In this document: positions 42,904 to 51,947 of the stretch, piece after piece
Layout: each line of letters opens with the position of its first letter
How positions within the stretch are numbered: position 1 is the first letter of the stretch
Assembly: GCF_000147715.2 (NCBI RefSeq)
Contig: NC_017934.1
Coordinates: forward strand, 1,798,001 to 1,862,000
DNA length: 64,000 nucleotides
Reading direction: 5' to 3'
DNA from: Mesotoga prima MesG1.Ag.4.2
GTDB lineage: Bacteria > Thermotogota > Thermotogae > Petrotogales > Kosmotogaceae
Notes under the pieces: generated by a model
What the model saw: only the letters and a program-made list of their open reading frames with translations
Database searches by the model: none
What the model was told of the DNA's origin: nothing
Position numbers and translations under genes: made by a program

Positions 42904-43665
42904 TCAAACCAAACCAAGTCCACCGTCGGACATTATCACCTGGCCCGTTATCCAGTTCGATTCATCCGAAGCCAGGAATACCATGAGGCCTGTATGGTCT
43001 TCGGGATGACCAATCCTCCCGGCCGGAGTCTTTTCCTCTATTCTTTTCAGTACTTCGGGATGTTGAGAATAGAAGGGAGAAGTAAATGGAACGGTCTCTG
43101 TTGGACCGGGGGCAATGACGTTTACCTGAATATTGGCCGAGGCTAGTTCAAGCGCCATTACCTTTGAAATCGCAATAATCCCCGCTTTTGCTGCGCAGTG
43201 GCCTGCGTGCTCCTTTTCCGGAAAGAGGCCTCCGACCGAGGCCAGGTTGATGATCTTTCCGCCGCCGTTTTTCGACATCATCTTAGCAACAACCTGCGAC
43301 AACATGAAGACTATTCTCACATTGACATGCCACTGCTTGTCAATCTCTTCTATTGGGTGATCGACAAATGGTGCCCTGTATATGTAGGCTGGGCAGTTAA
43401 AAAGGATGTCGACCTTCCATGTCTTTTCTTCCAGTAGATCTGAGATCTCATTCACATCTCTTTGACTGTCTATGTTTGCGCATATCGTCGAACAGAATCC
43501 CTTTCTCGATTCTTCAAGTTTCTTCTTCAAAGCTTCGAGCCTTTCCTCGTCTCTATCCAGCAGAATAACCTTTGCACCCTCGTTTACAAATGCATTGGCA
43601 GCGGAGCTTCCAACTCTGCCAGCTCCGAAGATAAGGGCCGTCTTTCCGGTCAGTCTCTCACTCAT
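42904..43665 (-). CDS. Short-chain dehydrogenase/reductase-like protein with catalytic Tyr replaced by His
   Basis: The 253-aa Rossmann protein has the NAD(P)-binding loop G14-AGRVG19, and acidic LLDRDEERL after strand 2 suggesting NAD(H). S143 (NLAS) and K160 are in place, but the usual Tyr of YxxxK is H156 (HCAAK; codon CAC at 43200-43198, one base from TAC). The NNAG box also differs (FNCPAY). The cofactor site looks intact, so it could use another acid/base or be inactive. It is the last gene of the gntR-ABC-phosphorylase operon, 6 bp after the phosphorylase stop. Confidence 0.85.
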   Translation of the reverse strand: MSERLTGKTALIFGAGRVGSSAANAFVNEGAKVILLDRDEERLEALKKKLEESRKGFCSTICANIDSQRDVNEISDLLEEKTWKVDILFNCPAYIYRAPFVDHPIEEIDKQWHVNVRIVFMLSQVVAKMMSKNGGGKIINLASVGGLFPEKEHAGHCAAKAGIIAISKVMALELASANIQVNVIAPGPTETVPFTSPFYSQHPEVLKRIEEKTPAGRIGHPEDHTGLMVFLASDESNWITGQVIMSDGGLGLV

Positions 43666-43671
43666 TGTTCA

Positions 43672-44484
43672 TTACCCCCGCTCTGCAATCGGAGGAAGGG
43701 TGAAATTCCTCCCCCGCTTCACTGAGATCTTTTTCCAGTTATTGAATTTATAAGCTGCTTCGCAGGCTGCTCTTATAGCGTTTTTGTTCGAAGGAGGAGT
43801 CTCCGGTCTTTCACCTCGTGAGATGTTGGATCCTGCGGTGCATATGGCGGCGGCGTTGATCTTCAGAAGAGAAGAAAGCACATAGAGAGTAGCCGCTTCC
43901 ATGTCGAGCTGCAAGGCACCTGCCGCGATCCATTCTTCAAGTTTTCCGTAGATAGATGATGGGAAGTCTTCTCTTAAGAGATCGGGCTTTGTTGCATAGA
44001 AGGAATCGAGTGAAAGACCGATTCCCACGTGATAGTCCACTCCGGCCTCTTCACAGGCTGAGATCAGCGCCGTAAGTAGCCGGTAATCGGCTACGGCGGG
44101 GAAGTTCTCAGGAATGAAGAGGTTTGCTGTCCCCGAGTATCTTATGCAACTCGAAAGCACAATCAAGTCTCCCGGTTTCACATCGTCGGCAAGTCCTCCG
44201 GAGGTTCCGACACGGATGATTGTCTTAACGCCCAGCCTGTTTAGCTCGACCACTGCGATCTCAGTCGAGGGTCCTCCGATTCCGCTTGAACATACAGTAA
44301 GCGGCAGGCCTTTATAGGTTCCGGTAACGGTTATGTAGTCTCTGTTGTTTCCTATTTCCTCCACATTACTCAGACACTCTGCGATCTCGTATACTCTTGC
44401 CGGATCACCGGGCAGAAGAGCTATCTCGGGAATAGAGTCGCTGGAAATCTGCAAGTGGTTTTTCGCCTTCTTCGAATTATTCAT
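43672..44484 (-). CDS. Nucleoside phosphorylase (uridine phosphorylase-like)
   Basis: The 270-aa NP-I family enzyme cleaves a nucleoside with phosphate to give a base and ribose-1-phosphate. LLPGDPARVYEIAE is the phosphate-binding N-terminus; SSGIGGPSTEIAVVELNRLGVKTIIRVGTSGGL contains the phosphate loop; QLDMEAATLYVLSSLLKI holds the Met-Glu ribose contacts. The pattern is closest to uridine phosphorylase. GGATGA precedes the ATG. Placement in an operon with an ABC importer suggests salvage of an imported nucleoside or nucleoside-like sugar. Confidence 0.85.
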   Translation of the reverse strand: MNNSKKAKNHLQISSDSIPEIALLPGDPARVYEIAECLSNVEEIGNNRDYITVTGTYKGLPLTVCSSGIGGPSTEIAVVELNRLGVKTIIRVGTSGGLADDVKPGDLIVLSSCIRYSGTANLFIPENFPAVADYRLLTALISACEEAGVDYHVGIGLSLDSFYATKPDLLREDFPSSIYGKLEEWIAAGALQLDMEAATLYVLSSLLKINAAAICTAGSNISRGERPETPPSNKNAIRAACEAAYKFNNWKKISVKRGRNFTLPPIAERG

Positions 44485-44488
44485 GAAA

Positions 44489-45331
44489 TCATCCTTTCAA
44501 CCCCGTTCCGCTTATCCCCCTTACGAAGTACTTCTGGAGGAACAGGAAGAGAATTACCGGCGGCAGACTGCCGGCGATGGCCGAGCTGAAGAGATTTGCC
44601 CAACTTGTATTTTCCGTTGATCTATGTGCGGCGATGGCTACCTGTACAACTTCGAATCTGCTTGAATGGGTTGCTACAAGAGGCCAGAACAGCGAGTTCC
44701 ACTGGAACATGAAGACCATTACGATTACCGTGACTATGGCCGGAACGCTCAGCGGAAGGACTATCCTCCAGTAGATTCTGAACCAGGACGCGCCGTCTAT
44801 TCTTGCCGCTTCCATTATCTCTGAAGGCACTTCAGAGAAGAACTGCCTGAAAAGGAATATCGCAAGGCCGTTGGCTACGCCCGGAAGAATGAGCGCCCAG
44901 TATGTGTTGTCTATATGTAGCTGTTTTATGAGTATATAAAGCGGTATGACAATAGACTCGAAGGGAACCATGAAGGTTATCAGCACTATTGTGAAGAGCG
45001 CAGCCTTGCCTCTGAATTCGAACTTCGCAAGCGCGAAGCCTGCCATGGAGGAAACCAGGACCGTAAGAACTATGGTTGAGACTGAAACGAAAAGGCTGTT
45101 CATGAGAGCCCTGCCAAAGTTGAGGTTCACAAATATATGTACGAAATTCTCCAGCGTCGGTTGAGTCGGAATGAAACTCTTCCAGGTCAGAGGATTGGCG
45201 TACTCGTAGAGCGGACTGGCAGGCCTCAAAGCGGATGCAACGACCCAGATGAGTGGGATCAGAAAGAAAAGACTTATAATGCCGAGAACGGCAAAGAGAA
45301 TAAGTGTTTTCCAAAGGCTTCGCTTCTTCAT
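44489..45331 (-). CDS. Sugar ABC transporter permease, MalG type
   Basis: A 280-aa protein with six transmembrane helices. The coupling loop EAARIDGASWFRIYWRIVLPLS is the EAA motif that contacts the ATPase. The N-terminal helix and the ALRPASPLYEY segment are typical of the MalG/UgpE group. No ATPase gene is in this operon, so it probably uses a shared MsmK/UgpC-like ATPase encoded elsewhere. It lies 4 bp before the phosphorylase gene. Confidence 0.9.
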   Translation of the reverse strand: MKKRSLWKTLILFAVLGIISLFFLIPLIWVVASALRPASPLYEYANPLTWKSFIPTQPTLENFVHIFVNLNFGRALMNSLFVSVSTIVLTVLVSSMAGFALAKFEFRGKAALFTIVLITFMVPFESIVIPLYILIKQLHIDNTYWALILPGVANGLAIFLFRQFFSEVPSEIMEAARIDGASWFRIYWRIVLPLSVPAIVTVIVMVFMFQWNSLFWPLVATHSSRFEVVQVAIAAHRSTENTSWANLFSSAIAGSLPPVILFLFLQKYFVRGISGTGLKG

Positions 45332-45340
45332 GATTCCACC

Positions 45341-46213
45341 TCAATACTCGAATCGAGCTCTTGTAAACCTCAGCTCGAAGAAACTGAAAACAAGGATGAT
45401 TCCCAGCAAGATCGTAGTGATCGCAGAGGCCCTTCCCATGTCGAGATTTACGAAGGCGCTCTTGTAAGACTCGTACATCAGGAGATTTGTCGAGCCCATG
45501 GGGCCGCCCTTGGTAATTATGTAGACCGGCGCGAAACTAAGAAAATTGAAGGCCGTATTTGCGACGAGAACAAATGAAATGGTCCTAGTAAGCAGAGGCA
45601 ACGTTATCTTGAAAGTCTTCCTCAGAGTTGAGGCCCCGTCGATCTCGGCAGCTTCGTACAGCGTCTCGGGAATGTTCTGCAATCCTGCAAGGAAGTACAT
45701 CATCCAGTAGCCCGAGCTTCTCCAGACGTTAAGAAGTATCAGCCCCCAAAGCGCCTGATCGGGAGAGGCGAAGAAGGGCTGAGGTTTGAAGCCGAACATG
45801 GTCAGAAAGCTGTTTGCCAGCCCGTTATACGGATCGAGGACTATCATCCAGATTACCGAGACAACGGCGAACGAGATCGCCGTCGGCAAGAAGAAGACAG
45901 TCCTGAAGAACTTGGTGAAGAAGTGGCTGGAATTCAGAAGCAACGCCATCAACAATGAGGTCAGGACAATCAAGGGATTTACGATTATCGAGTACAAGAG
46001 AGTAACAGAAAAGGATTTCCAGAAAACGGGATCATGCTTGAAGAGGTATTCATAGTTTTCGAACCCTACGAATGACTTTGTCCCGGTGTAACTCGTCATA
46101 GTAAGGCTCTCAATAACCGAGACGCCTATTGGCCAGATCTTGAATACAAGAAGAAATACCAGCGCGGGCAGAACAAAAAGCCACGCTACTTTGTTATTTC
46201 GAAACATCTGCAC
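45341..46213 (-). CDS. Sugar ABC transporter permease, MalF type
   Basis: The 290-aa partner permease has six transmembrane helices and the EAA loop EAAEIDGASTLRKTFKITLPLL. The loop YNGLANSFLTMFGFKPQPFFASPDQALWGLILLNVW is typical of the UgpA/MalF group. It lies 9 bp before the MalG-type gene. Confidence 0.9.
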   Translation of the reverse strand: MQMFRNNKVAWLFVLPALVFLLVFKIWPIGVSVIESLTMTSYTGTKSFVGFENYEYLFKHDPVFWKSFSVTLLYSIIVNPLIVLTSLLMALLLNSSHFFTKFFRTVFFLPTAISFAVVSVIWMIVLDPYNGLANSFLTMFGFKPQPFFASPDQALWGLILLNVWRSSGYWMMYFLAGLQNIPETLYEAAEIDGASTLRKTFKITLPLLTRTISFVLVANTAFNFLSFAPVYIITKGGPMGSTNLLMYESYKSAFVNLDMGRASAITTILLGIILVFSFFELRFTRARFEY

Positions 46214-46255
46214 ACCATCCGGAATAATCTAGATTCAGGCACGATCCCTGGAAAA

Positions 46256-47500
46256 CTATCTGTACTTTCTAAGTTCTCTGTCGATTCGTACGGCGACCTC
46301 TTCAAGGGTGCTTCTTGGATCGGCACCGTAGTGAATAGAGTTGAATGCCTCCCGCAGCATTAGCTCGTACTGAGAGTATCCGGGTGTTCTAGGTCTCGGG
46401 ACTGCGGTGGTCTCCATTTCTTTAACGAAGAGCTGCCACATTGGGTTATCGAAAACCTCGGGAAGGGCCTCGTAAACATCTGGCCTTGCCGGTGCAATAC
46501 CGTTCAGCTTGTGCCAGGTTATTACAGCTTCCTTGCCGGTAATATACTTTGTGAAGGCCAGAGCCTCCTCAAGCTTCTTTGTCTTGGAGTTAATTCCAAC
46601 ATGCCAACTGCCTGTCGGGGTGACTGCAACTCCGCCCTCGAAATAGGGGAAGGGGGAAAGTCCATAATCCACGTCGGGATACTGGAGCATCCTTCTCAAG
46701 TTCCACTCGTTTCCAAGCATCATTGCGGCTCTGCCAGTTCCGAAATACTCTCGTGAAATGGCCGAGTCGTTGAGCCCTTGGGGACTGACCTTCCATTCGT
46801 TGAAGAGTTTCCAGTAGAAGGTGGTTCCTTCAACGAACTCATCTGAAGTGATATATCCCTGAGATTCAAGACCGTCGTCAGAAAGGACTTTCGCGCCTAG
46901 TGACTGAACCATGGGGAAGATCAGATACGGTCTGTCTATCTGTTCAATCACAAGACCCCAGATATCTGTAAGTCCGTCACCGTTGGTGTCTTTGGTGAGT
47001 TTCTTCGCAATTTCGGCCACCTCTTCCCACGTAAGTCTCTCTTCTATTGTCTCCGGCAGAAATGGAACACCGTATTCCTCGAAGATAGCTTTATTGTAGA
47101 ATATGCCGGCCGATGAAGTTCCGTAAGGAACCGAATAGAAAGTGCCCTGATAGCTGCCCTCTTCTATAGAGGCATCGAACCACGCAGACATCTCCTCATC
47201 GCTGAAGTGTTCATCCAGGGGAAGGAGATAACCTCGTGCCGCATAAGAGGCCGTGTTTGGACCATCCACAATATACACATCCGGTGTACCGTCGCCAGCC
47301 GCAAGTCTGACTTCAATCGTCTGGAAGAGCTGGCCGAAGGGGACCAGTTGAATGTCCACGTCGATTCCTGTCTCTTCTTTGAACGCATTGACGAGCTGCA
47401 TAACCTGATCCTGGGGCCACCCCATCCATAGGACCTCAATGGTTGTGGCTGAAAGCATAACACCCAGTAATAGAACCGTCACCAGTAAAAGCTTTCTCAT
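46256..47500 (-). CDS. Extracellular solute-binding protein of the sugar ABC transporter
   Basis: The 414-aa protein starts with a signal peptide (MRKLLLVTVLLLGVMLSATT) and no lipobox Cys near the cut site, so it may be soluble or tethered otherwise. The body (VLWMGWPQDQVMQLVNAFKEETGIDVDIQLVPFGQLFQTI ... VPYGTSSAGIFYNKAIFEEYGV) is the family 1 (MalE/UgpB) fold. Such proteins bind sugars or sugar derivatives. A strong GGAGGTG Shine-Dalgarno lies 30 bp after the regulator gene. Confidence 0.9.
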   Translation of the reverse strand: MRKLLLVTVLLLGVMLSATTIEVLWMGWPQDQVMQLVNAFKEETGIDVDIQLVPFGQLFQTIEVRLAAGDGTPDVYIVDGPNTASYAARGYLLPLDEHFSDEEMSAWFDASIEEGSYQGTFYSVPYGTSSAGIFYNKAIFEEYGVPFLPETIEERLTWEEVAEIAKKLTKDTNGDGLTDIWGLVIEQIDRPYLIFPMVQSLGAKVLSDDGLESQGYITSDEFVEGTTFYWKLFNEWKVSPQGLNDSAISREYFGTGRAAMMLGNEWNLRRMLQYPDVDYGLSPFPYFEGGVAVTPTGSWHVGINSKTKKLEEALAFTKYITGKEAVITWHKLNGIAPARPDVYEALPEVFDNPMWQLFVKEMETTAVPRPRTPGYSQYELMLREAFNSIHYGADPRSTLEEVAVRIDRELRKYR

Positions 47501-47530
47501 TTCCCTACACCTCCTGTTTAGCTATCTATC

Positions 47531-48271
47531 TCAACGTCTTCTGATGAGCTTGAAAGTGAATTTTCCCGACGGAAAGTAACTCTTCGAATACAGAACCTTT
47601 CTATCCAAAACGTCGTAATGAATCTGCTCCAGTAAGAGAAGTGAAGTACCCACGTCGACCTTGAGCCTTTCAGATAGGACTTCGTCACAACTTGAAGGAA
47701 TTAAATCGCACTCGGCATATCTGATATCGATATTATAGTGTTTACCCAGTCCCTCAAAGACAGAATTGTGAATTCTGTCGGGATCTATATCTTTCACTAT
47801 GGACTTCGGAATGTAATCAATGCAAACGGCAACGGGCATTTCCGAAGCGTATTTGGTAGTCTCAAGAACATGAACCAGACAGCCGACTTCCAGGTCGAGG
47901 AACTCACAGATTTTTTCTTCGCAAACACACTGATCGAATCGGCTTATCTCGCTTCTGGCAGAATGACCCTGGGATTCGATAAAGCTCCCTATGCTTGAGA
48001 GCCTCTCGATTCCTCCCCTAATGATCGGATATCTATCTGTAACGAAAGTCCCAATTCCATGCTTCTTAAGTAGCAAACCCTCTCTTTGAAGGAGGCCGAT
48101 AGCTTCTCTCAGGGAATTCCTGCTAACCCCAAGCTCATGAGCAAGGTCCGGTTCCGAGGGCAATCACTCTCCTGCTTTGAGTTCACCATTCAAGATCAGT
48201 TTTCTCAGTTCGCTATGAATCTTCCCAGAAAGTGAGACATGGGAATTGTGGTCGATACCTATCTCCCTCAT
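47531..48271 (-). pseudogene. GntR/HutC-family regulator interrupted by an in-frame TGA
   Basis: The gene opens at ATG 48271 with a normal GntR N-terminus (IHSELRKLILNGELKAGE). At codon 36 a TGA (48166-48164) stands where the family has Arg in GERLPSEPDLA; a CGA-to-TGA change would explain it. The rest (210 codons; PSEPDLAHELGVSRNSLREAIGLLQREGLL, then a UTRA effector domain to 47531) is intact. Translation could restart at TTG 48163 but would lose the first DNA-binding helix. So the regulator is probably non-functional, or the base is a sequencing error. A palindromic operator lies just upstream and the ABC operon follows. Confidence 0.82.
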
Positions 48272-48291
48272 TCGCACCGCCTCTTGAATGT

Positions 48292-48307
48292 TGTAGGATG
48301 TCCTACA
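48292..48307. promoter_or_regulatory. Operator of the GntR regulator
   Basis: A perfect inverted repeat TGTAGGA-TG-TCCTACA lies 20 bp before the regulator's ATG, next to a TATATT -10-like element on the minus strand. It is the expected autoregulation site for the whole operon to 42904. Confidence 0.7.
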
Positions 48308-48666
48308 GCTTAATATACACTATTCATCTTCAGAAACAAAGACTGTGGAACCCTTTTAGTTTGCGATTTGCCATCATCAGTCCACTGTACTAGGAATCGG
48401 AATTCCGGCGAAGATCGTGCTGGAGCGCAAGGCAGGGCAGGGACATCCCAGGTCGCAATGCCGGCTAAGAACATGCCGGGACGCGAGGCCGACTGCTTCG
48501 GGAAGTGATGCCCTTATAGAACATTGGACGCAATACACTGAGGAGCATCAGTGGACGCAAGGCTGGGCAAGAACTGCCCAGGTCGCAATGCTCGCTTCGC
48601 GGGGAAAGAGCGGATGAACACTGATGAAAGCCACGTTGCCGGTCAACGGTTCTCCCTGCCGAGCGG
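48308..48666 (+). repeat. Intergenic region with hairpin array A5
   Basis: No gene. Array A5 (48404-48610) uses mainly the second linker type: GTCGCAATG, CCGGC/GCCGG, GACGCGAGG, CCGA/TCGG, GAAGTGATG, then CACTGA/TCAGTG, GACGCAAGG, CTGGGC/GCCCAG (48563-48581), GTCGCAATG and a CTCGCTTCGCGG hairpin. It borders IS copy 2. Confidence 0.78.
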
Positions 48667-50003
48667 GAGTATGTAAAGAAGATTGTGTAAACCCTCTAGA
48701 ATGGAAGAGAAGATTGGAGGGAAAAGAAGATGAAATTTGACAGAGAAAAGATCAAGTCGTTAATCGAGAAGAATGGATTTGAAAACGTTGGAGATGTTCA
48801 AGAGGCAATGAAGGAATTGTTTGGTGACGTAATCAAAGAAATGCTTGAAGGAGAACTGGAAGATGAGCTTGGATATTCGAAGCATGACTACAAGAACAAA
48901 GAGACTGACAATTCCAGGAATGGACATAGCAAGAAGACAGTTAGGAGCGATTACGGAGAAATAGAACTTGAGATACCAAGAGACAGGAAAGGTGAATTTG
49001 AACCGGTTGTTGTGAAGAAACACCAGAGGGACATTTCTGGTATAGAGGATCAGATAATCTCCATGTATGCAAGGGGAATGACAGTAAGAGATATTCAGAG
49101 TCATATAGAGGATATCTACGGTTCCAGATTGTCTGCAGAGAGCGTAAGCAGGATAACGGACAAGATACTGCCACTGGTCTCCGAATGGAGAAACAGACCA
49201 TTAGAATCTGCGTATGCGATAGTCTACATGGATGCCGTATTCTTCAGGGTCGTTGAAAGCAACCAGGTAAGGAAGAAAGCACTCTATATAGCCTTAGGAG
49301 TATCCCTAAATGGCCACAAAGACATTCTAGGCATGTGGATAAGTGAAACAGAAGGAGCAAGCTACTGGCTAAGCATTCTCAACGAATTGAAGAATCGCGG
49401 GGTTGAAGACGTGGCAATCTTCTCAATAGATGCATTAAGCGGAATGGAAGAAGCCATAGAGGCTGTATATCCATTCTCAGAGGTTCAGAAGTGCATAGTT
49501 CACCAGATAAGAAACACCATGAGATATGTTACCTGGAGGGATCGTAGACCTCTAGCACGCGATCTCAAGACAATTTATCAGGCACCTACAAGAGAGGCAG
49601 GATGGAATGCATTGCTTGCACTAGAAGAGAAGTGGGGCGACAAATACCACTTGTCAATAAAAAGCTGGAAAGATAACTGGGAAACTCTCTCAACCTTCTT
49701 TCAATATCCAGAGGAACTGAGAAGATTGGTTTATACAACTAATCCCATTGAATCAGTTAATAGACAACTCAGGAAGGTGACGAAGAACAAAGGAGTCTTT
49801 CCAACAGACAATTCTCTCTTAAAGATGGCTTATCTAGCAATAATGAACATAACAAAGAAATGGACAGTAAGAACTCTTGATTGGTCCAGGATCCTTACTC
49901 AACTTGTGATAAAGTATGAAAGATTAGCTAAGTACATAAGCTGATTCTTAAACCCATTACAAAAAAGGGGTTTACACAAAAAAAGAGACAGAACCCCGAG
50001 CGG
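48659..50003 (+). mobile_element. IS256-family insertion sequence, copy 2, with 8-bp target duplication
   Basis: The element is 48667-49995 (1329 bp), identical in length and ends to copy 1, flanked by the exact 8-bp duplication CCGAGCGG (48659-48666 and 49996-50003). It sits 9 bp from the 3' end of the group IIC intron. Confidence 0.95.
48730..49944 (+). CDS. IS256/Mutator-family transposase (copy 2)
   Basis: A 404-aa transposase that reads identically to the one at 24670-25884: DDE residues in YMDAVFFRV, SIDALSGMEEAI and NPIESVNRQLRK, and KCIVHQIRN. GGAGGGAAAAGAAG precedes the ATG. The gene is intact, so the element should be active. Confidence 0.97.
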   Translation: MKFDREKIKSLIEKNGFENVGDVQEAMKELFGDVIKEMLEGELEDELGYSKHDYKNKETDNSRNGHSKKTVRSDYGEIELEIPRDRKGEFEPVVVKKHQRDISGIEDQIISMYARGMTVRDIQSHIEDIYGSRLSAESVSRITDKILPLVSEWRNRPLESAYAIVYMDAVFFRVVESNQVRKKALYIALGVSLNGHKDILGMWISETEGASYWLSILNELKNRGVEDVAIFSIDALSGMEEAIEAVYPFSEVQKCIVHQIRNTMRYVTWRDRRPLARDLKTIYQAPTREAGWNALLALEEKWGDKYHLSIKSWKDNWETLSTFFQYPEELRRLVYTTNPIESVNRQLRKVTKNKGVFPTDNSLLKMAYLAIMNITKKWTVRTLDWSRILTQLVIKYERLAKYIS

Positions 50004-50011
50004 TTCAAAAC

Positions 50012-51947
50012 ATCGAGTAGGAGAGGGGCGGAGCCCCTCGCCCTCTCACAGAACCGTGCGTACGGGCCACGTACACGGCTCATGGATCAAGTATCGGAAA
50101 TTTCGACAGGGGATGATGGTATTTTGTCATATCGACTAGGTTCATCTCTTCAAAGAACCTGTTGGGGATGGCGTAATTGGCTGCTTTTGAGTGAGAAGAT
50201 CGCCATTTGTTCATTCTCATGTTGACTTTCTCTTTCCATCCGGTCCTTCTGAGAACTCTGTTCAGTTTCTTGGTGGTCTTCCACTGGTGTAGTATGATGG
50301 CTCTTAGCCTTCTCCTTATCCAGCTCAGAAGTCCCCTCAAAATGGATTGGAAATCCACTATCCTGAAATAGCTGGCGAATCCCCTCAACAGTGGATTGAG
50401 CTGTTTCACTATCTCCTTTACCGGCCTGCTCTGATTCCTTCTTGTAAGTTTCCTGACCTTTTCCTTGAATCTCTTCAATCTGGATTTCTCTATCCCCACT
50501 CTCTCGCCTTTTATTTCGAAGCCAAGAAAGTGAAATCCATCTTCAAGTGTTGTGATTCTCGTCTTGTTTCTGTTGACCTTGAGCTTCATGTCAATCTCCA
50601 GTATGTTTATCGCGATTGCCAGAAACTCTCGGGCTTCTTCCTGGGTTTTCGAGAAGATCAGTATGTCGTCTGCGTATCTGACTATCCTTATTCCTCTGGC
50701 TTTCATCTTCTGATCGAATTCGTTCAGATAGATGTTAGCCAGCAGCGGGCTTATTACTCCTCCCTGTGGACTGCCAGTCTCTGTTGCCTTCCAGACTCCA
50801 TCTTCCATTACTCCGCTCTTCAGTATTGCCCGTATGAGTTTGAGTATCTTTCCATCACTCACTCTCTCGGCTACGGAGTCTATTATCTTCTCATGATCCA
50901 GAGTGTCGAAACATTCACTGAGGTCAAGTTCCACTACATTACACAGTCCGTATTTGGATGCGAAGGCTTTCGCCTTCTCCACTGCCTGCCAGGCATTTCT
51001 TCCCTTTCTGTAACCGTAACTGGAGGGATGGAATCCTTCCTCGAATATCGGTTCGAGTACCTCCTTGAGAGATTGCTGTACAACCCTGTCCCTTACGGCA
51101 GGTATTCTCAATTGCCTCGTTTTACCGTCGGCTTTCGGGATTTCTACCCTCCTGAGTGACATGGGTTTGTATTCGCCTCTCTTGATTTCTCCGGATAGTC
51201 TCTCGATTTCTTCGAGAAGTTTCTCTCCAAATGTTTCTACGCTTACTCCGTCTATCCCAGGGGCTCCTCTGTTGGATTTTACCCTGCCATAGGCTTTTAA
51301 AAGGTTCTTCTCCAAATAGACTTTGTCGATTAGACTGTAATACTTCATCTCTTTCTCCTGTATGCTCTCTTCCAACAGTTGTAGTCTCAGATGTTATTGC
51401 GACAACTAATGACTGGCTTCTCTACCCTTTCGGGAATATGTACCTTGTCTTTAACTGTCTAACCTGAATCTCTTCACTGTCTTCCGATCACATTTCTTCG
51501 ATCCTTCCCCCCTTCGCAAGTGATGGAGCCTTTCGACTTCCCCATCACCCCCTTGGCTTTTAGCCAAGGTCCCTTCCCCTTTCGGAGAGGTTCTTCACTA
51601 CTACGGGTTCATCTGCCATCCTCCTGAGCTTTCCGTTAACTTGGATCACCTCCTTGCTAACGGTTACCCCTTTCGGACTCATGAGGACTTCCCCGGGTAA
51701 GATACACCACTTTCATCCGAATCCTGCCATCCAAACCTTTACAGCTGGAGTCAGGGCTTTCCCTTATCTGGCAGGGTTACCCTACTGTAACGGCCATCCC
51801 TGGTTCACTTTCGTTCAGTTCCGGACTTTGCCTCGGGCTTCCTTCAGATTCACCGTTACCAGTGACACCCTTGCCTCTGGCTAATGCTTCTTTGACTCCC
51901 CGCATTCGGGTCTTTCACCCTATAGTTGTGTATCATGCCGGGCGCAC
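50012..51947 (-). mobile_element. Group IIC intron inserted directly behind a REP-like palindrome
   Basis: The 5' end GTGCGCCCGGCATG (51947 leftward) and the 3' end CCTACTCGAT (to 50012) are diagnostic for bacterial class C introns. Domain V (GAGCCGTGTACG...ACGGTTCTGTGAG) and a GAGGGGC/GCCCCTC domain VI are present. The length is 1936 bp. Three bases upstream of the 5' end lies the palindrome TCCCGAAACAAGTTCGGGA (51952-51970). Class C introns target the DNA just after hairpins such as terminators, so here this repeat is the target. The 3' exon is the repeat that also received IS copy 2. Confidence 0.92.
50080..51348 (-). CDS. Class C group II intron reverse transcriptase/maturase
   Basis: The start is ATG 51348 (AGGAGA five bases upstream); a TTG nine codons earlier lacks one. 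The ~422-aa protein has the RT core (NRGAPGIDGVSVETF, SSYGYRKGRNAWQAV, VVELDLSECFDTLDH, GSPQGGVISPLLANIYLNEFD and RYADDILIF) and a maturase domain (LNPLLRGFASYFRIVDFQS ... SWIRRRLRAIILHQWK ... RRTGW). There is no endonuclease domain, as usual in class C. It differs clearly from the three 1898-bp introns. Confidence 0.94.
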   Translation of the reverse strand: MKYYSLIDKVYLEKNLLKAYGRVKSNRGAPGIDGVSVETFGEKLLEEIERLSGEIKRGEYKPMSLRRVEIPKADGKTRQLRIPAVRDRVVQQSLKEVLEPIFEEGFHPSSYGYRKGRNAWQAVEKAKAFASKYGLCNVVELDLSECFDTLDHEKIIDSVAERVSDGKILKLIRAILKSGVMEDGVWKATETGSPQGGVISPLLANIYLNEFDQKMKARGIRIVRYADDILIFSKTQEEAREFLAIAINILEIDMKLKVNRNKTRITTLEDGFHFLGFEIKGERVGIEKSRLKRFKEKVRKLTRRNQSRPVKEIVKQLNPLLRGFASYFRIVDFQSILRGLLSWIRRRLRAIILHQWKTTKKLNRVLRRTGWKEKVNMRMNKWRSSHSKAANYAIPNRFFEEMNLVDMTKYHHPLSKFPILDP

